From NCBI GenBank assembly GCA_900540205.1, contig UQER01000005.1, positions 1-64,000 of the forward strand: DNA of 64,000 bases. The letters run 5' to 3'. Made by a program: the position numbers and the translations under genes. The DNA is from an uncultured Porphyromonadaceae bacterium (GTDB lineage Bacteria > Bacteroidota > Bacteroidia > Bacteroidales > Muribaculaceae). The number at the start of each line of letters is the position of its first letter. The first letter of the stretch is position 1. Positions 15,939 to 25,333 of this stretch are shown here, in pieces. The notes beneath the pieces were generated by a model. That model saw nothing but the letters and a program-made list of their open reading frames with translations. It ran no database searches and was not told the origin of the DNA.

Positions 15939-17168
15939 ATGAAAGGAAAGCACATAGTTGTAGGTATAACCGGCGGCATTGCGGCATATAAATCCGCCAT
16001 GCTTGTGAGGCTGTTTGTTAAGGCCGGTGCCGAAGTGCAGGTGATCATGACTCCCAACGCCAAGGAGTTCATAACCCCACTGACGCTTTCCACCCTGTCG
16101 GGCCGAGCTGTTATCAGCGAATTTTTCACCGCCAATACCGGCGTGTGGAACAGCCATGTTGACCTCGGCCTGTGGGCCGATGCATTCGTGGTAGCGCCAG
16201 CCACGGCGTCCACCATAGGGAAGATGGCCAACGGCATAGCCGACAACATGCTCGTCACCTCATATCTGTCCACCCGCGCAAAGGTGTTCGTAGCGCCTGC
16301 AATGGATTTCGACATGATGCAGCATCCCACCACAACACGGAACCTTGCCACACTCGCCTCTGACGGAGTCGATATCATAGAGGCTGCCGAAGGTGAGCTT
16401 GCATCGCACCTCGTGGGGAAAGGACGGATGGCCGAACCGGAAGTGATATTCCGCGCGGTGGATGACTTTTTCAAAAACTCCGCTACTCCGGAAGAACATA
16501 AGCTCTGCGGCAAACGGATTCTTGTTACAGCTGGTCCGACCCGCGAGAAGATTGACCCGGTACGCTACATCAGCAACTACTCTACAGGCAAAATGGGGGT
16601 AGCCATCGCGGATGCCGCCGCTGCCATGGGGGCAGATGTCAGTCTGGTTCTCGGTCCGTGCGAGGCCCGCCCGAAAAGCGGCAAAGTCAACATAATAAAG
16701 GTTGAATCCGCACAACAGATGCTTGATGCCTGTGAGGCGCTGTTCCCCACAACGGATGTTGCCGTAATGTCGGCTGCTGTGGCGGATTACCGGATTGCCG
16801 ACGTGGCTGAAAAGAAAATAAAGCGCGAGCACACCGATGTCCCCCCTCAGCTTCAACTCACAAAGAATCCCGACATAGCGGCCACACTCGGCGCACAGAA
16901 ACGTCAGGGACAGATTCTGGTAGGATTCGCACTTGAGACAGACAACGAAGAGACAAATGCTCTTGAAAAGCTGCACAGAAAGAATCTTGACCTGATTGTG
17001 CTGAATTCGCTCAACGACAAGGGCGCCGGTTTCGGAACAGACACAAACCGCATCACCATCTTTGACAACAACGGTGCCTCGCGCACTTTCCCGCTCAAAC
17101 CGAAGTCGGAAGTAGCATCAGATATTCTCGCGGCCATTACGCGACACGCGCAGCAACAAGGCAAATGA
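15939..17168 (+). CDS. coaBC: Bifunctional CoaBC (phosphopantothenoylcysteine synthase/decarboxylase)
   Basis: Catalyses two steps of coenzyme A synthesis: CTP-dependent joining of cysteine to 4'-phosphopantothenate (CoaB) and FMN-dependent decarboxylation (CoaC). The 409-residue protein starts with the flavoprotein part (HIVVGITGGIAAYKSAML, then VDLGLWADAFVVAPATAST). The CoaB part begins near residue 190 (KRILVTAGPTREKIDPVRYI) with the KKIKRE segment further on. The frame opens at 15846 inside the preceding gene; the ATG at 15939 gives the normal start. Confidence 0.95.
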   Translation: MKGKHIVVGITGGIAAYKSAMLVRLFVKAGAEVQVIMTPNAKEFITPLTLSTLSGRAVISEFFTANTGVWNSHVDLGLWADAFVVAPATASTIGKMANGIADNMLVTSYLSTRAKVFVAPAMDFDMMQHPTTTRNLATLASDGVDIIEAAEGELASHLVGKGRMAEPEVIFRAVDDFFKNSATPEEHKLCGKRILVTAGPTREKIDPVRYISNYSTGKMGVAIADAAAAMGADVSLVLGPCEARPKSGKVNIIKVESAQQMLDACEALFPTTDVAVMSAAVADYRIADVAEKKIKREHTDVPPQLQLTKNPDIAATLGAQKRQGQILVGFALETDNEETNALEKLHRKNLDLIVLNSLNDKGAGFGTDTNRITIFDNNGASRTFPLKPKSEVASDILAAITRHAQQQGK

Positions 17169-17215
17169 CAGCGTGGTGCCCACACATCATTACGAAGCAT
17201 TACATTTCACTAAAT

Positions 17216-18142
17216 ATGACAAACTCCCTGAAACGCATATCGGCTATTGCTCCGTTCATTCTTTTTTTATGTATATGTTGTGGGGCAGCAAAGGCTCAGG
17301 AACTCAATTGTGAGGTGACTATCAACACTGACCAACTGCAGAATGTGAGCAAGGAGGTGTTCCAGACGTTGCAGGAATCCATCACTGAATACATGAATTC
17401 CAATCATTTCACCAACGACCAATATGCGGTGAATGAACGGATTGACTGCCGCGTTTTTCTCACAGTCGCTGAGTATGCCGACGATGTGATAAAGGGCGAT
17501 ATTCAGGTGCAGTCCACCCGTCCCGTCTATAACAGCACTTACACAACCACGCTGCTCAATTTCAAGGATTCCAATGTGGAATTCTCTTATCAGCAGGGTG
17601 AACCGCTTAATTTCACCGTGAATACGATGGAAAGCCAGCTAACAGCCATATTGAACTTCTATGCCTACTTTATCATTGCACTTGACCGCGACAGCTTCGC
17701 CCCCAACGGCGGTGACGAGGCTTTTGAACGGTTGAAAATGATTGTGCAGATGGCACAGTCGTCGGGCGAAGGCGGATGGAAAGCTTTCGAGGACAAAAAG
17801 AACCGTTCGGCTCTGCTTGGCGCGTTCACAGAACCCTCGACCTCGGCCACACGTTCGCTGCTGTACAACTATCACCGCAAAGGGCTTGACGAGATGTTCC
17901 TGGCTCCCGACAAAGGGCGCGCACAGATCACTGAATCACTTTCGGTGCTTCAGAAGGTATATGACATAGACCCGATGAATGTGGCCCTGTCGTTGTTCAA
18001 GGATGCCAAACTTGACGAACTTGTAAACATCTACTCGAAAGCATCGCAGACCGAGCGTGAAACAGTAGCCACTCTGCTCACGCCGCTGTATCCCACAGAA
18101 ATGAAACGCATTAACCAGATTAAGGCAGGATCGCAGAAATGA
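17216..18142 (+). CDS. porD: DUF4835 protein (PorD-type, type IX secretion-associated)
   Basis: A 308-residue secreted or periplasmic protein: signal peptide at about 1-30 (ISAIAPFILFLCICCGAAKAQE), then a DUF4835 domain (NCEVTINTDQLQNVSKEVFQ). This family is called PorD in some annotations and linked to type IX secretion; the role is not well defined. The SprA gene elsewhere in the window shows that the system is present. Its stop overlaps the recN start by 4 nt. The ATG at 17216 is chosen because it begins the signal peptide; the frame is open to 17165. Confidence 0.82.
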   Translation: MTNSLKRISAIAPFILFLCICCGAAKAQELNCEVTINTDQLQNVSKEVFQTLQESITEYMNSNHFTNDQYAVNERIDCRVFLTVAEYADDVIKGDIQVQSTRPVYNSTYTTTLLNFKDSNVEFSYQQGEPLNFTVNTMESQLTAILNFYAYFIIALDRDSFAPNGGDEAFERLKMIVQMAQSSGEGGWKAFEDKKNRSALLGAFTEPSTSATRSLLYNYHRKGLDEMFLAPDKGRAQITESLSVLQKVYDIDPMNVALSLFKDAKLDELVNIYSKASQTERETVATLLTPLYPTEMKRINQIKAGSQK

Positions 18143-19800
18143 TTAAGACGCTCCACATATCCAATTATGCCCTGATTGACCGGATAGACATAACTTTCTT
18201 TCCGGGGCTTAACATCATCACAGGTGAGACGGGTGCCGGAAAATCAATCATCCTCGGAGCCCTCGGCCTCCTGCTCGGCGGTAGAGCTGACACCAAGGTG
18301 GTGCGCGACCCGAATGTAAAATCTGTTATCGAGGCCACATTCTCGGCTGACGGCTACACCTCTTTGCAACAATTCTGCGAGGAAAACGATATCGACTGGG
18401 ATGACGATACCGTGATATTACGCCGCGAAATCAGTACCACAGGCCGCTCCCGTGCGTTTATCAACGATTCCCCGGTAAATCTGGCACAGTTGCAGACGGC
18501 GGGGCTGTTTCTCATCGACATACATTCGCAGCATCAGAACCTGCTGCTTGCATCGCCTCCATATCAGCTGCAGGTAATCGATTCCGTTGCCTGCAATGCG
18601 ACCCTCAACGACGAATTCCATACCCTATACAACTCATACCGGCAAGCGTTGCGACAATACAAACAGGAGCGTATCGCGCTTGACAAGGCACGAACCAACG
18701 AAGAGTTTCTGCGCTATCAGTACGACATGCTTGTTAATGCCTCACTGCAGCCTGGCGAACTTGAAGAACTGGAGAACGAACGCAAGCTGCTTGCCAACAT
18801 GGCTCAGGTGAAAGCGTCGCTGCAACTTATAGGGGGTGCTTTGACCGACGGCGACACCAATGCCGACGATCTCGTTCGCGAAGCCGCTGCTGAAGCATCG
18901 CAGATTGCCTCGTATGTCGACGACGGCGAGGCTTTGGCCGACCGTCTGGAAGCCCTTCGCGTGGAATTGCGCGATATTGCCGCAACATTCGCCGATGCCG
19001 ACGGAGCGCTGAGCGATGACCCTGCCAGGCTTGACGAGGTTGAGGAACGGCTAAATCTGCTTTACGACCTTCTACGCCGGCAGCAGGCGGAAACCATTGA
19101 GCAACTCATTGAAATACGCGACCGCCTTGCCAACGAAATCAAGGCCATCGATCTTGGCGACGAAGGACTACAGAAAAGCGAGACTGCTGCCAAAAAGGCC
19201 AAACGTGCAGCCATGGAGAAGGCTGAGGAGCTTTCGGCGTCACGTAAGGCTGCCGCACAGCAGTTTGCTGCCGACCTCAAAGAGCGCGCAACACCGCTCG
19301 GTATGAAAAATCTGCAGGTAGAGATTTCCATTAAGCCTGTACAGCTATCGGCCACCGGTATCGATGCCATAGAATTCCTCTTTGCTTTCAACAAAAACCA
19401 GCCACTTATGCCTGTGGGAAGCACAGCTTCGGGTGGTGAGATTTCGCGCCTCATGCTTTCGATAAAATCGCTGGTGGCGCACAAGATGCAGCTGCCGTCG
19501 ATTGTATTCGACGAGGTGGATACCGGTGTTTCAGGCGATGTGGCTCACCGCATGGGAGCTTTGATGAAAGATATCTCCGAAAACATCCAGGTTATAGCCA
19601 TAACCCATCTCCCACAGGTGGCAGCAAAAGGTAACGCCCATTTCAGGGTGTTCAAGACCGACACCGACAGCTCCACCATTACGCGCATAGAGCTGCTTAC
19701 CCCTGAAAACAGGATTGCGGAGATAGCTCAGATGCTTTCGGGATCCACTATCGACCAGGCTGCACTCGCCAATGCACGCGCACTGATTGACAACGCCTAA
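18139..19800 (+). CDS. recN: DNA repair protein RecN
   Basis: SMC-like ATPase acting in double-strand break repair. The 553-residue protein has a Walker A motif at 29-36 (GETGAGKS) and a central coiled-coil rich in Ala, Glu and Lys (about 155-370). The C-terminal ABC signature is SGGEISRLMLSIKSL, with Walker B PSIVFDEVDTGVSG. Length is typical. The ATG overlaps the porD stop (ATGA), indicating translational coupling; rlmB follows 13 nt downstream. Confidence 0.96.
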   Translation: MIKTLHISNYALIDRIDITFFPGLNIITGETGAGKSIILGALGLLLGGRADTKVVRDPNVKSVIEATFSADGYTSLQQFCEENDIDWDDDTVILRREISTTGRSRAFINDSPVNLAQLQTAGLFLIDIHSQHQNLLLASPPYQLQVIDSVACNATLNDEFHTLYNSYRQALRQYKQERIALDKARTNEEFLRYQYDMLVNASLQPGELEELENERKLLANMAQVKASLQLIGGALTDGDTNADDLVREAAAEASQIASYVDDGEALADRLEALRVELRDIAATFADADGALSDDPARLDEVEERLNLLYDLLRRQQAETIEQLIEIRDRLANEIKAIDLGDEGLQKSETAAKKAKRAAMEKAEELSASRKAAAQQFAADLKERATPLGMKNLQVEISIKPVQLSATGIDAIEFLFAFNKNQPLMPVGSTASGGEISRLMLSIKSLVAHKMQLPSIVFDEVDTGVSGDVAHRMGALMKDISENIQVIAITHLPQVAAKGNAHFRVFKTDTDSSTITRIELLTPENRIAEIAQMLSGSTIDQAALANARALIDNA

Positions 19801-19813
19801 ACAAAACTGAAAA

Positions 19814-20554
19814 ATGCTTGAAAAGAATGATTATATCTACGGCATCCGTGCCGTGATTGAAGCCGCAGAAGCCGGAAAGGAATTTGACAAGGTGCTTATA
19901 TCAAACACGCTTCAGAGCGCCCTCGCGCCTGAACTTATGACGGCATTGAAATCCCGCGGCATCCTCATACAGAAAGTGCCGGTAGAAAAAATCGACCGCA
20001 TCACACGTCGCAACCATCAGGGGGTACTCGCCATTCTGTCGGCAGTGTCCTACTGTTCGCTTGCCACACTGGTGCCAACCCTGTTTGAAGAGGGGAAAAC
20101 GCCGCTGATCGTCATGCTCGATGGTGTTACTGACGTGCGCAACTTCGGAGCGATAGCCCGTACATGCGAGTGCGCCGGGGTTGATGCAATGGTCATAGCT
20201 CGTCGCGGAGGCGCATCTGTCACGGCAGATGCCATGAAAACTTCGGCCGGAGCACTCGCCTATCTGCCCATCTGCAGGGAGAACAGCATTATCAATGCCG
20301 TGAAATTTCTGCGCGACTGCGGATTCCAGATTGTGGCCGCCACTGAAAAATCCGACATACCCTACACCCGCGCTGATTTCACATTGCCCACCGCCATCGT
20401 GATGGGTGCGGAGGACACCGGTATAAGCGAGGATGTGCTTCGCTTTTCAACAGCCAGAGTAGCCATTCCGGAACGTGGGCACATCTCGTCGCTCAACGTG
20501 TCGGTGGCAGCCGGAGTGATGATTTATGAAGCGGTTCGTCAAAGAACCATTTAA
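19814..20554 (+). CDS. rlmB: 23S rRNA 2'-O-methyltransferase, TrmH/SpoU family
   Basis: A 246-residue SPOUT methyltransferase: an N-terminal L30e-like substrate domain (about 1-80, YIYGIRAVIEAAEAG) followed by the knotted catalytic domain with NFGAIARTCECAGVDAMVI and the SAM-binding VMGAEDTGIS and IPERGHISSLNVSVAAGVM motifs. Closest to RlmB, which methylates G2251 of 23S rRNA; TrmH-type paralogues cannot be ruled out by eye. Last gene of the dnaN run. Confidence 0.88.
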   Translation: MLEKNDYIYGIRAVIEAAEAGKEFDKVLISNTLQSALAPELMTALKSRGILIQKVPVEKIDRITRRNHQGVLAILSAVSYCSLATLVPTLFEEGKTPLIVMLDGVTDVRNFGAIARTCECAGVDAMVIARRGGASVTADAMKTSAGALAYLPICRENSIINAVKFLRDCGFQIVAATEKSDIPYTRADFTLPTAIVMGAEDTGISEDVLRFSTARVAIPERGHISSLNVSVAAGVMIYEAVRQRTI

Positions 20555-20591
20555 TTTTATCACTTTTCCGCCCGAATTTCTTACTGGCAAA

Positions 20592-20622
20592 TTTGGAGTT
20601 TCATCAAATTGAGCTATATTTG
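20592..20622 (+). promoter_or_regulatory. Promoter of serC
   Basis: TTTG at 20592-20595 and TATATTTG at 20615-20622, 19 nt apart, a near-perfect Bacteroidota promoter. Predicted start near 20628, leaving a leader of about 59 nt. Confidence 0.85.
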
Positions 20623-20630
20623 CATGTGAA

Positions 20631-20643
20631 CTCCCGGTGGGAG
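20631..20643 (+). promoter_or_regulatory. Small hairpin at the 5' end of the serC transcript
   Basis: Five-base stem CTCCC/GGGAG with a 3-nt loop, only a few bases after the predicted start. It may stabilise the mRNA 5' end. No riboswitch fold is recognised. Confidence 0.4.
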
Positions 20644-20686
20644 TCCGCAAGTTAAAATCTTCAAACAATACTAACAACCAAAGCAC

Positions 20687-21757
20687 ATGAAGAAACACAA
20701 TTTCTATGCAGGGCCTTCCATTCTTAGTCCCTACACGATTCAGAACACGGCTGACGCAGTTATCAACTTCGCCGACACCGGTTTAAGTATCCTCGAAGTT
20801 TCGCACAGGTCGAAAGAATTCCAGGCAGTAATGGACGAAGCCCGCGCTTTGGTGAAAGAACTCCTCGACATTCCTGAAGGCTACAGCGTGCTGTTCCTCG
20901 GTGGCGGCGCAAGCCTGCAGTTCGCCATGGTTCCCTACAACCTGCTTGCAACCAAAGCCGCTTATCTCGACACAGGCGTATGGGCTCACAAAGCCGTTAA
21001 AGAAGCAAAACTGTTCGGCGAAGTCGATGTTGTGGCATCGAGCGAGGACCGCAATTACAACTACATCCCGCGTGATTACACCATCCCCACCGATGTAGAC
21101 TACTTCCATATCACAACCAACAACACCATCTACGGTACAGAAATCCGCAAGGATCCCGATTCGCCCGTACGCATGGTTGCCGATATGTCCAGCGACATTT
21201 TCTCACGTCCGGTTGATGTGAGCAAATACGACATCATCTACGCCGGCGCACAGAAAAACCTCGCTCCCGCCGGTGCAACCCTGATTATCGTACGTGAGGA
21301 GGCACTCGGCCATGTGTCGCGTCCCATCCCCACCATGCTCAACTACAAGACCCACATCGACAAGGATTCGATGTTCAACACTCCCCCTGTGCTTCCCATT
21401 TTCAGCGCACTCCAGACACTGCGCTATTATAAGGAAGTGGGCGGTGTGACAGAGCTTGAGAAGCGCGACCTCGCCAAGGCAGCCCGTCTGTACGAGGCTA
21501 TCGATGCAAGCCCCATCTTCGAAGCTACTGTTCCCAACCATGAGGACCGCTCGATTATGAACGTATGCTTCGTGATGAAACCCGAGTATAAGGAACTTGA
21601 AAAAGCATTCATGGACTTTGCTGCCACCAAGGGCATCGTAGGCATCAAGGGGCACCGCTCTGTAGGCGGCTTCCGCGCATCACTCTACAATGCACTCCCC
21701 ATGGAGAGCGTGGATGTGCTTGTTGCTGCAATGAAAGAGTTTGCCGCAAAGGCATAA
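20687..21757 (+). CDS. serC: Phosphoserine aminotransferase
   Basis: PLP enzyme that turns 3-phosphohydroxypyruvate plus glutamate into phosphoserine (serine synthesis), and also acts in vitamin B6 synthesis in many bacteria. The 356-residue length is normal. The start [25 protein letters not shown] (PLP phosphate site) and the PLP lysine Lys190 in [12 protein letters not shown] are clear. Followed after 32 nt by serA, so the two serine steps are cotranscribed. Confidence 0.96.
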   Translation: MKKHNFYAGPSILSPYTIQNTADAVINFADTGLSILEVSHRSKEFQAVMDEARALVKELLDIPEGYSVLFLGGGASLQFAMVPYNLLATKAAYLDTGVWAHKAVKEAKLFGEVDVVASSEDRNYNYIPRDYTIPTDVDYFHITTNNTIYGTEIRKDPDSPVRMVADMSSDIFSRPVDVSKYDIIYAGAQKNLAPAGATLIIVREEALGHVSRPIPTMLNYKTHIDKDSMFNTPPVLPIFSALQTLRYYKEVGGVTELEKRDLAKAARLYEAIDASPIFEATVPNHEDRSIMNVCFVMKPEYKELEKAFMDFAATKGIVGIKGHRSVGGFRASLYNALPMESVDVLVAAMKEFAAKA

Positions 21758-21789
21758 TAGAATAACAACCCAAACTAAACTCATTTGCA

Positions 21790-22710
21790 ATGAAAGTTCT
21801 GGTTGCTACAGAAAAACCGTTCGCAGCCGTTGCTGTCGACGGAATAAAGAAAGTGGTTGAAGATGCCGGTTACGAACTCGCACTTCTTGAGAAATACACT
21901 TCAAAGGCCGAACTGCTTGATGCAGTCGCCACTGCCGACGCCCTCATTGTGCGCAGCGACAAAGTTGACGCCGAAGTGCTTGACGCTGCAAAACAGCTGA
22001 AGATTGTGGTGCGTGCCGGTGCCGGTTACGACAACGTCGACCTTGCTGCCGCCACTACTCATAACGTGTGTGTTGAGAATACGCCGGGTCAGAACTCCAA
22101 TGCCGTGGCCGAACTTGTGTTCGGCATGGCTGTAATGGCTGTGCGCAACATGTACAACGGCACCTCCGGTTCTGAACTGAAGGACAAATCGCTCGGTATC
22201 CATGCATTCGGTCAGGTAGGCCGCAACGTAGCCCGCATAGCCAAAGGCTTCGGTATGAATGTGAGCGCCCTCGACCCCTACTGCCCCGCAGAGGTGATGG
22301 CTGCAGCCGATGTGACCCGCGTTGAATCCGTTGAAGACCTCTACAAGAACAACAAGGTTGTTTCGCTTCATATCCCCGCTACCGACGAGACACGCAAATC
22401 GGTAGGTTTCGATCTGGTGACACTGCTGCCGAAAGGCGGCCTGCTCATCAACACCGCCCGCAAGGAGGTGATTGACGAGGAAGGCCTGTGCAAGGCTCTG
22501 CGCGAACGTCCCGACCTGAAATACGTGGCCGACGTGCGTCCCGACAATGCCGAGGCCATGGAAACTGAATTTGCAGGCCGAGTGTTCTTCACCCCCAAGA
22601 AAATGGGTGCGCAGACCTCCGAGGCGAACATCAATGCCGGAATAGCAGCCGCCAATCAGGTGGTAGCGTTCCTGCGCGACGGGGTTGACCGTTTCCGCGT
22701 CAACAAATAA
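21790..22710 (+). CDS. serA: D-3-phosphoglycerate dehydrogenase, short form
   Basis: NAD-dependent D-2-hydroxyacid dehydrogenase, first step of serine synthesis by position next to serC. The 306-residue length covers only the substrate and NAD domains; no ACT or ASB regulatory domain. NAD motif: GIHAFGQVGRNVA (136-148). Arg224 of the active site is present (INTARKEVIDEEGL). The usual DVFEEEP segment with catalytic Glu is replaced by ADVRPDNAE (247-255). The usual TPH catalytic His is Lys270 (TPKKMGAQT). The function is inferred mainly from serC linkage. Confidence 0.85.
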   Translation: MKVLVATEKPFAAVAVDGIKKVVEDAGYELALLEKYTSKAELLDAVATADALIVRSDKVDAEVLDAAKQLKIVVRAGAGYDNVDLAAATTHNVCVENTPGQNSNAVAELVFGMAVMAVRNMYNGTSGSELKDKSLGIHAFGQVGRNVARIAKGFGMNVSALDPYCPAEVMAAADVTRVESVEDLYKNNKVVSLHIPATDETRKSVGFDLVTLLPKGGLLINTARKEVIDEEGLCKALRERPDLKYVADVRPDNAEAMETEFAGRVFFTPKKMGAQTSEANINAGIAAANQVVAFLRDGVDRFRVNK

Positions 22711-22779
22711 GTGGCGCGTTCCTGTGGAAGCAACCACACCGGTTGTTCCCGATAAGTTGTCATTTATGACGTAAACCTT

Positions 22780-24477
22780 ATGCTGAATACTGATAAATGG
22801 ACTTGCCGCCATGCGGCGCTTGCGCTTGCGGCTTTCGGTGTTGAGAGTGTTGTCACCTCACCCGGGAGCCGCAATGCTCCGTTGTTAATGGCCGTGTCGA
22901 GACACGGCGGATTAAGGACGCTTTCGGTTGTCGACGAACGGTCGGCAGCGTTCATCGCACTGGGTATCGCCGAGATTTCACAGCGCCCGGTGGCGTTGAT
23001 ATGCACTTCAGGAACCGCACTGCTCAATTATGCCCCTGCTGTGTGCGAGGCTTACCACAAACATCTCCCCCTGATAGTGATTTCGGCGGACCGCCCGGAA
23101 GAATGGATTGACCAGGCCGACAGCCAGACCATGAGGCAGCCCGACGCACTGTCAAATTTCGTAAAACTATCCGTGGATATGAAAGCGGAGCCGGCCGACG
23201 AGGAGCAGAAATGGCTATATACCCGCCGATTGAACGAAGCTCTTGATTGCGCTCTCGCCGGATGTCCCGGTCCGGTTCATATCAATATCCGGATTTCCGA
23301 GCCGCTGACCGCTCAGGCGGAATATCACAACGAGCAATTCCACCGCATTTCGGTTGTCACGCCTCCCGAAAAAGTATCCACAACTACAGCACGCGCCCTT
23401 GCTAACGATGTCAGACAGAAAAACATCCTGATTGTCGCAGGTTTTGGCGCACCGGATGCAGCTCTGAACAAGGCCATATCCACCCTTGGCCGGCTGCCTA
23501 ATGTGGTTGTACTCGCCGAAAGTCTCTCAAACCTGCATTCAGACGACGTGCTGCAGGTATCCGACAGCCTGTTTTCCGGCATATCCGCTGATAAGTCTGC
23601 CGGTTTTGTGCCTGACCTGCTGATAAGCTTCGGGGGCGCCATAGTGTCGGCTCCGCTGAAACGGTTTCTGCGTCAGGCCGACATAGCGGAGCATTGGCAT
23701 GTGGGGACTGAACGGAACCTCATCGATACATACCGACATCTCTCCACGGCAATACTGATTTCGGCCCCGGCTTTTTTCCCCCGCTTCGCCGGCGCCCTCA
23801 ATTTCCTTAATAAAAACTGCGCCGGGATAAGCCAGTTCAAGAAAAACTGGATTGATATAGCAAACCGGCGTAGCGTAGTGCTTTGGCATAAGCTGCAGGC
23901 TGCCCCTTGGAATGTAGCTACAGCTATAGGTCATGTGATAGAGGCAGCTCCGATTTTAGGCATGAATCTGCAACTGAGCAACGGGCTGGCCGTACGCGTG
24001 GCGTCAATGTCATGCCTGGACAAGTTTCACCGGGTGGATTGCAACCGTGGTGTGAGCGGCATAGACGGCTCGACCTCAACTGCCGTAGGCGCCTCACTGG
24101 CATACAAGGGGGGAGACACATTGCTGATAACCGGCGACATGAGTTTTCAGTATGATCTTGGCGCTCTTGCCAGCAACTACCTTACCTCAAAGCTGCGCAT
24201 TGTGCTGCTGAACAACGGCGGCGGAGGAATTTTCAAATACATAAAGACCACGCGCTCGCTTCCGGAAGTCGACAGTCTTTTCCGGTGCCAGCTGAATGTG
24301 GATGCCAAGGCTATAGCAAATGCGTTCGGTCTTAAATATTACCACGCAGACTCTTATGAGTCATTGCAGGAGGCCGTGCCCGCATTTTTCGCCGGGCCAG
24401 CACCAGCCATACTTGAGATAGCCACAGACGCCGGGATTGATGCCGCTGTGCTCACCGAGACGACTACCAACAATTGA
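22780..24477 (+). CDS. menD: MenD, SEPHCHC synthase (menaquinone)
   Basis: ThDP-dependent enzyme that joins 2-oxoglutarate to isochorismate in menaquinone synthesis. The 565-residue protein shows three ThDP-enzyme domains: Glu53 in VVDERSAAFIALGIAE is the conserved ThDP glutamate, SPGSRNAPLL is the MenD family start, and GDMSFQYDLGALAS with LLNNGGGGIF forms the ThDP-metal motif. Starts 69 nt after serA with no terminator between, so it may share the serC transcript. MenF is not in the window. Confidence 0.95.
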   Translation: MLNTDKWTCRHAALALAAFGVESVVTSPGSRNAPLLMAVSRHGGLRTLSVVDERSAAFIALGIAEISQRPVALICTSGTALLNYAPAVCEAYHKHLPLIVISADRPEEWIDQADSQTMRQPDALSNFVKLSVDMKAEPADEEQKWLYTRRLNEALDCALAGCPGPVHINIRISEPLTAQAEYHNEQFHRISVVTPPEKVSTTTARALANDVRQKNILIVAGFGAPDAALNKAISTLGRLPNVVVLAESLSNLHSDDVLQVSDSLFSGISADKSAGFVPDLLISFGGAIVSAPLKRFLRQADIAEHWHVGTERNLIDTYRHLSTAILISAPAFFPRFAGALNFLNKNCAGISQFKKNWIDIANRRSVVLWHKLQAAPWNVATAIGHVIEAAPILGMNLQLSNGLAVRVASMSCLDKFHRVDCNRGVSGIDGSTSTAVGASLAYKGGDTLLITGDMSFQYDLGALASNYLTSKLRIVLLNNGGGGIFKYIKTTRSLPEVDSLFRCQLNVDAKAIANAFGLKYYHADSYESLQEAVPAFFAGPAPAILEIATDAGIDAAVLTETTTNN

Positions 24478-24504
24478 TCAACCGAAACAAAAGTATATTA
24501 CAAT

Positions 24505-25323
24505 ATGAGAGAGTGGAAAAAAATAAAGGACTACGAAGATATCCTGTTTGAACAATATAAAGGGATTGCCAAAATCACCATCAACCGCCCCGAAGTTTAC
24601 AACGCGTTCCGTCCGAGGACCAACTTCGAGATGCTTGACGCAATGAACTATTGCCGAGGCGCAGCTGATATAGGTGTGATTATCCTCACGGGCGCCGGCG
24701 ACAAGGCGTTCTGCTCAGGTGGCGACCAACACTACAAAGGGCTTGGAGGCTACGTGGATGCCGACGGTACCCCACGCCTTAATGTGCTCGAGTTGCACCG
24801 CGCCATCCGTTCCATTCCGAAGCCTGTGATAGCCATGGTCAACGGCTACTCCATCGGTGGCGGCAATGTGCTGAATGTGGTGTGCGACCTTTCCATCGCT
24901 TCGGAAAATGCCCGTTTCGGACAGACCGGTCCCAAGGTTGGAAGTTTCGACGCAGGTTTCGGCTCATCATACCTTGCACGCTGCGTCGGTCAGAAAAAAG
25001 CACGCGAAATATGGTATCTTTGCCGCCAATACACCGCCGCCGAAGCCCTCGAAATGGGTATGATCAATGCTGTGGTGCCGTTTGAGCGTCTGGAAGATGA
25101 AACCGTGGAATGGTGCGAGACAATCCTGAAACGTTCGCCCATGGCCATACGAATGATCAAACGTGCGCTGAACGCAGAACTTGACGGTCAGGCGGGCCTG
25201 ATGGAATTTGCAGGCGACGCCACCCTGCTCTACTACCTCATGCCCGAGGCTCAGGAGGGGAAGAATGCGTTCCTTGAAAAACGCGACCCTGATTTCGACC
25301 AGTTCCCCAAATTCCCGGGATAA
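24505..25323 (+). CDS. menB: MenB, 1,4-dihydroxy-2-naphthoyl-CoA synthase
   Basis: Crotonase-fold enzyme that closes the second ring of menaquinone. The 272-residue protein has the oxyanion-hole segments [11 protein letters not shown] and [19 protein letters not shown]. The [15 protein letters not shown] stretch has Gly142 where the E. coli enzyme has Gly and the mycobacterial enzyme has Asp, which marks the bicarbonate-using type I form. Lies 27 nt after menD. Confidence 0.96.
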   Translation: MREWKKIKDYEDILFEQYKGIAKITINRPEVYNAFRPRTNFEMLDAMNYCRGAADIGVIILTGAGDKAFCSGGDQHYKGLGGYVDADGTPRLNVLELHRAIRSIPKPVIAMVNGYSIGGGNVLNVVCDLSIASENARFGQTGPKVGSFDAGFGSSYLARCVGQKKAREIWYLCRQYTAAEALEMGMINAVVPFERLEDETVEWCETILKRSPMAIRMIKRALNAELDGQAGLMEFAGDATLLYYLMPEAQEGKNAFLEKRDPDFDQFPKFPG

Positions 25324-25333
25324 ATGTCTGACC

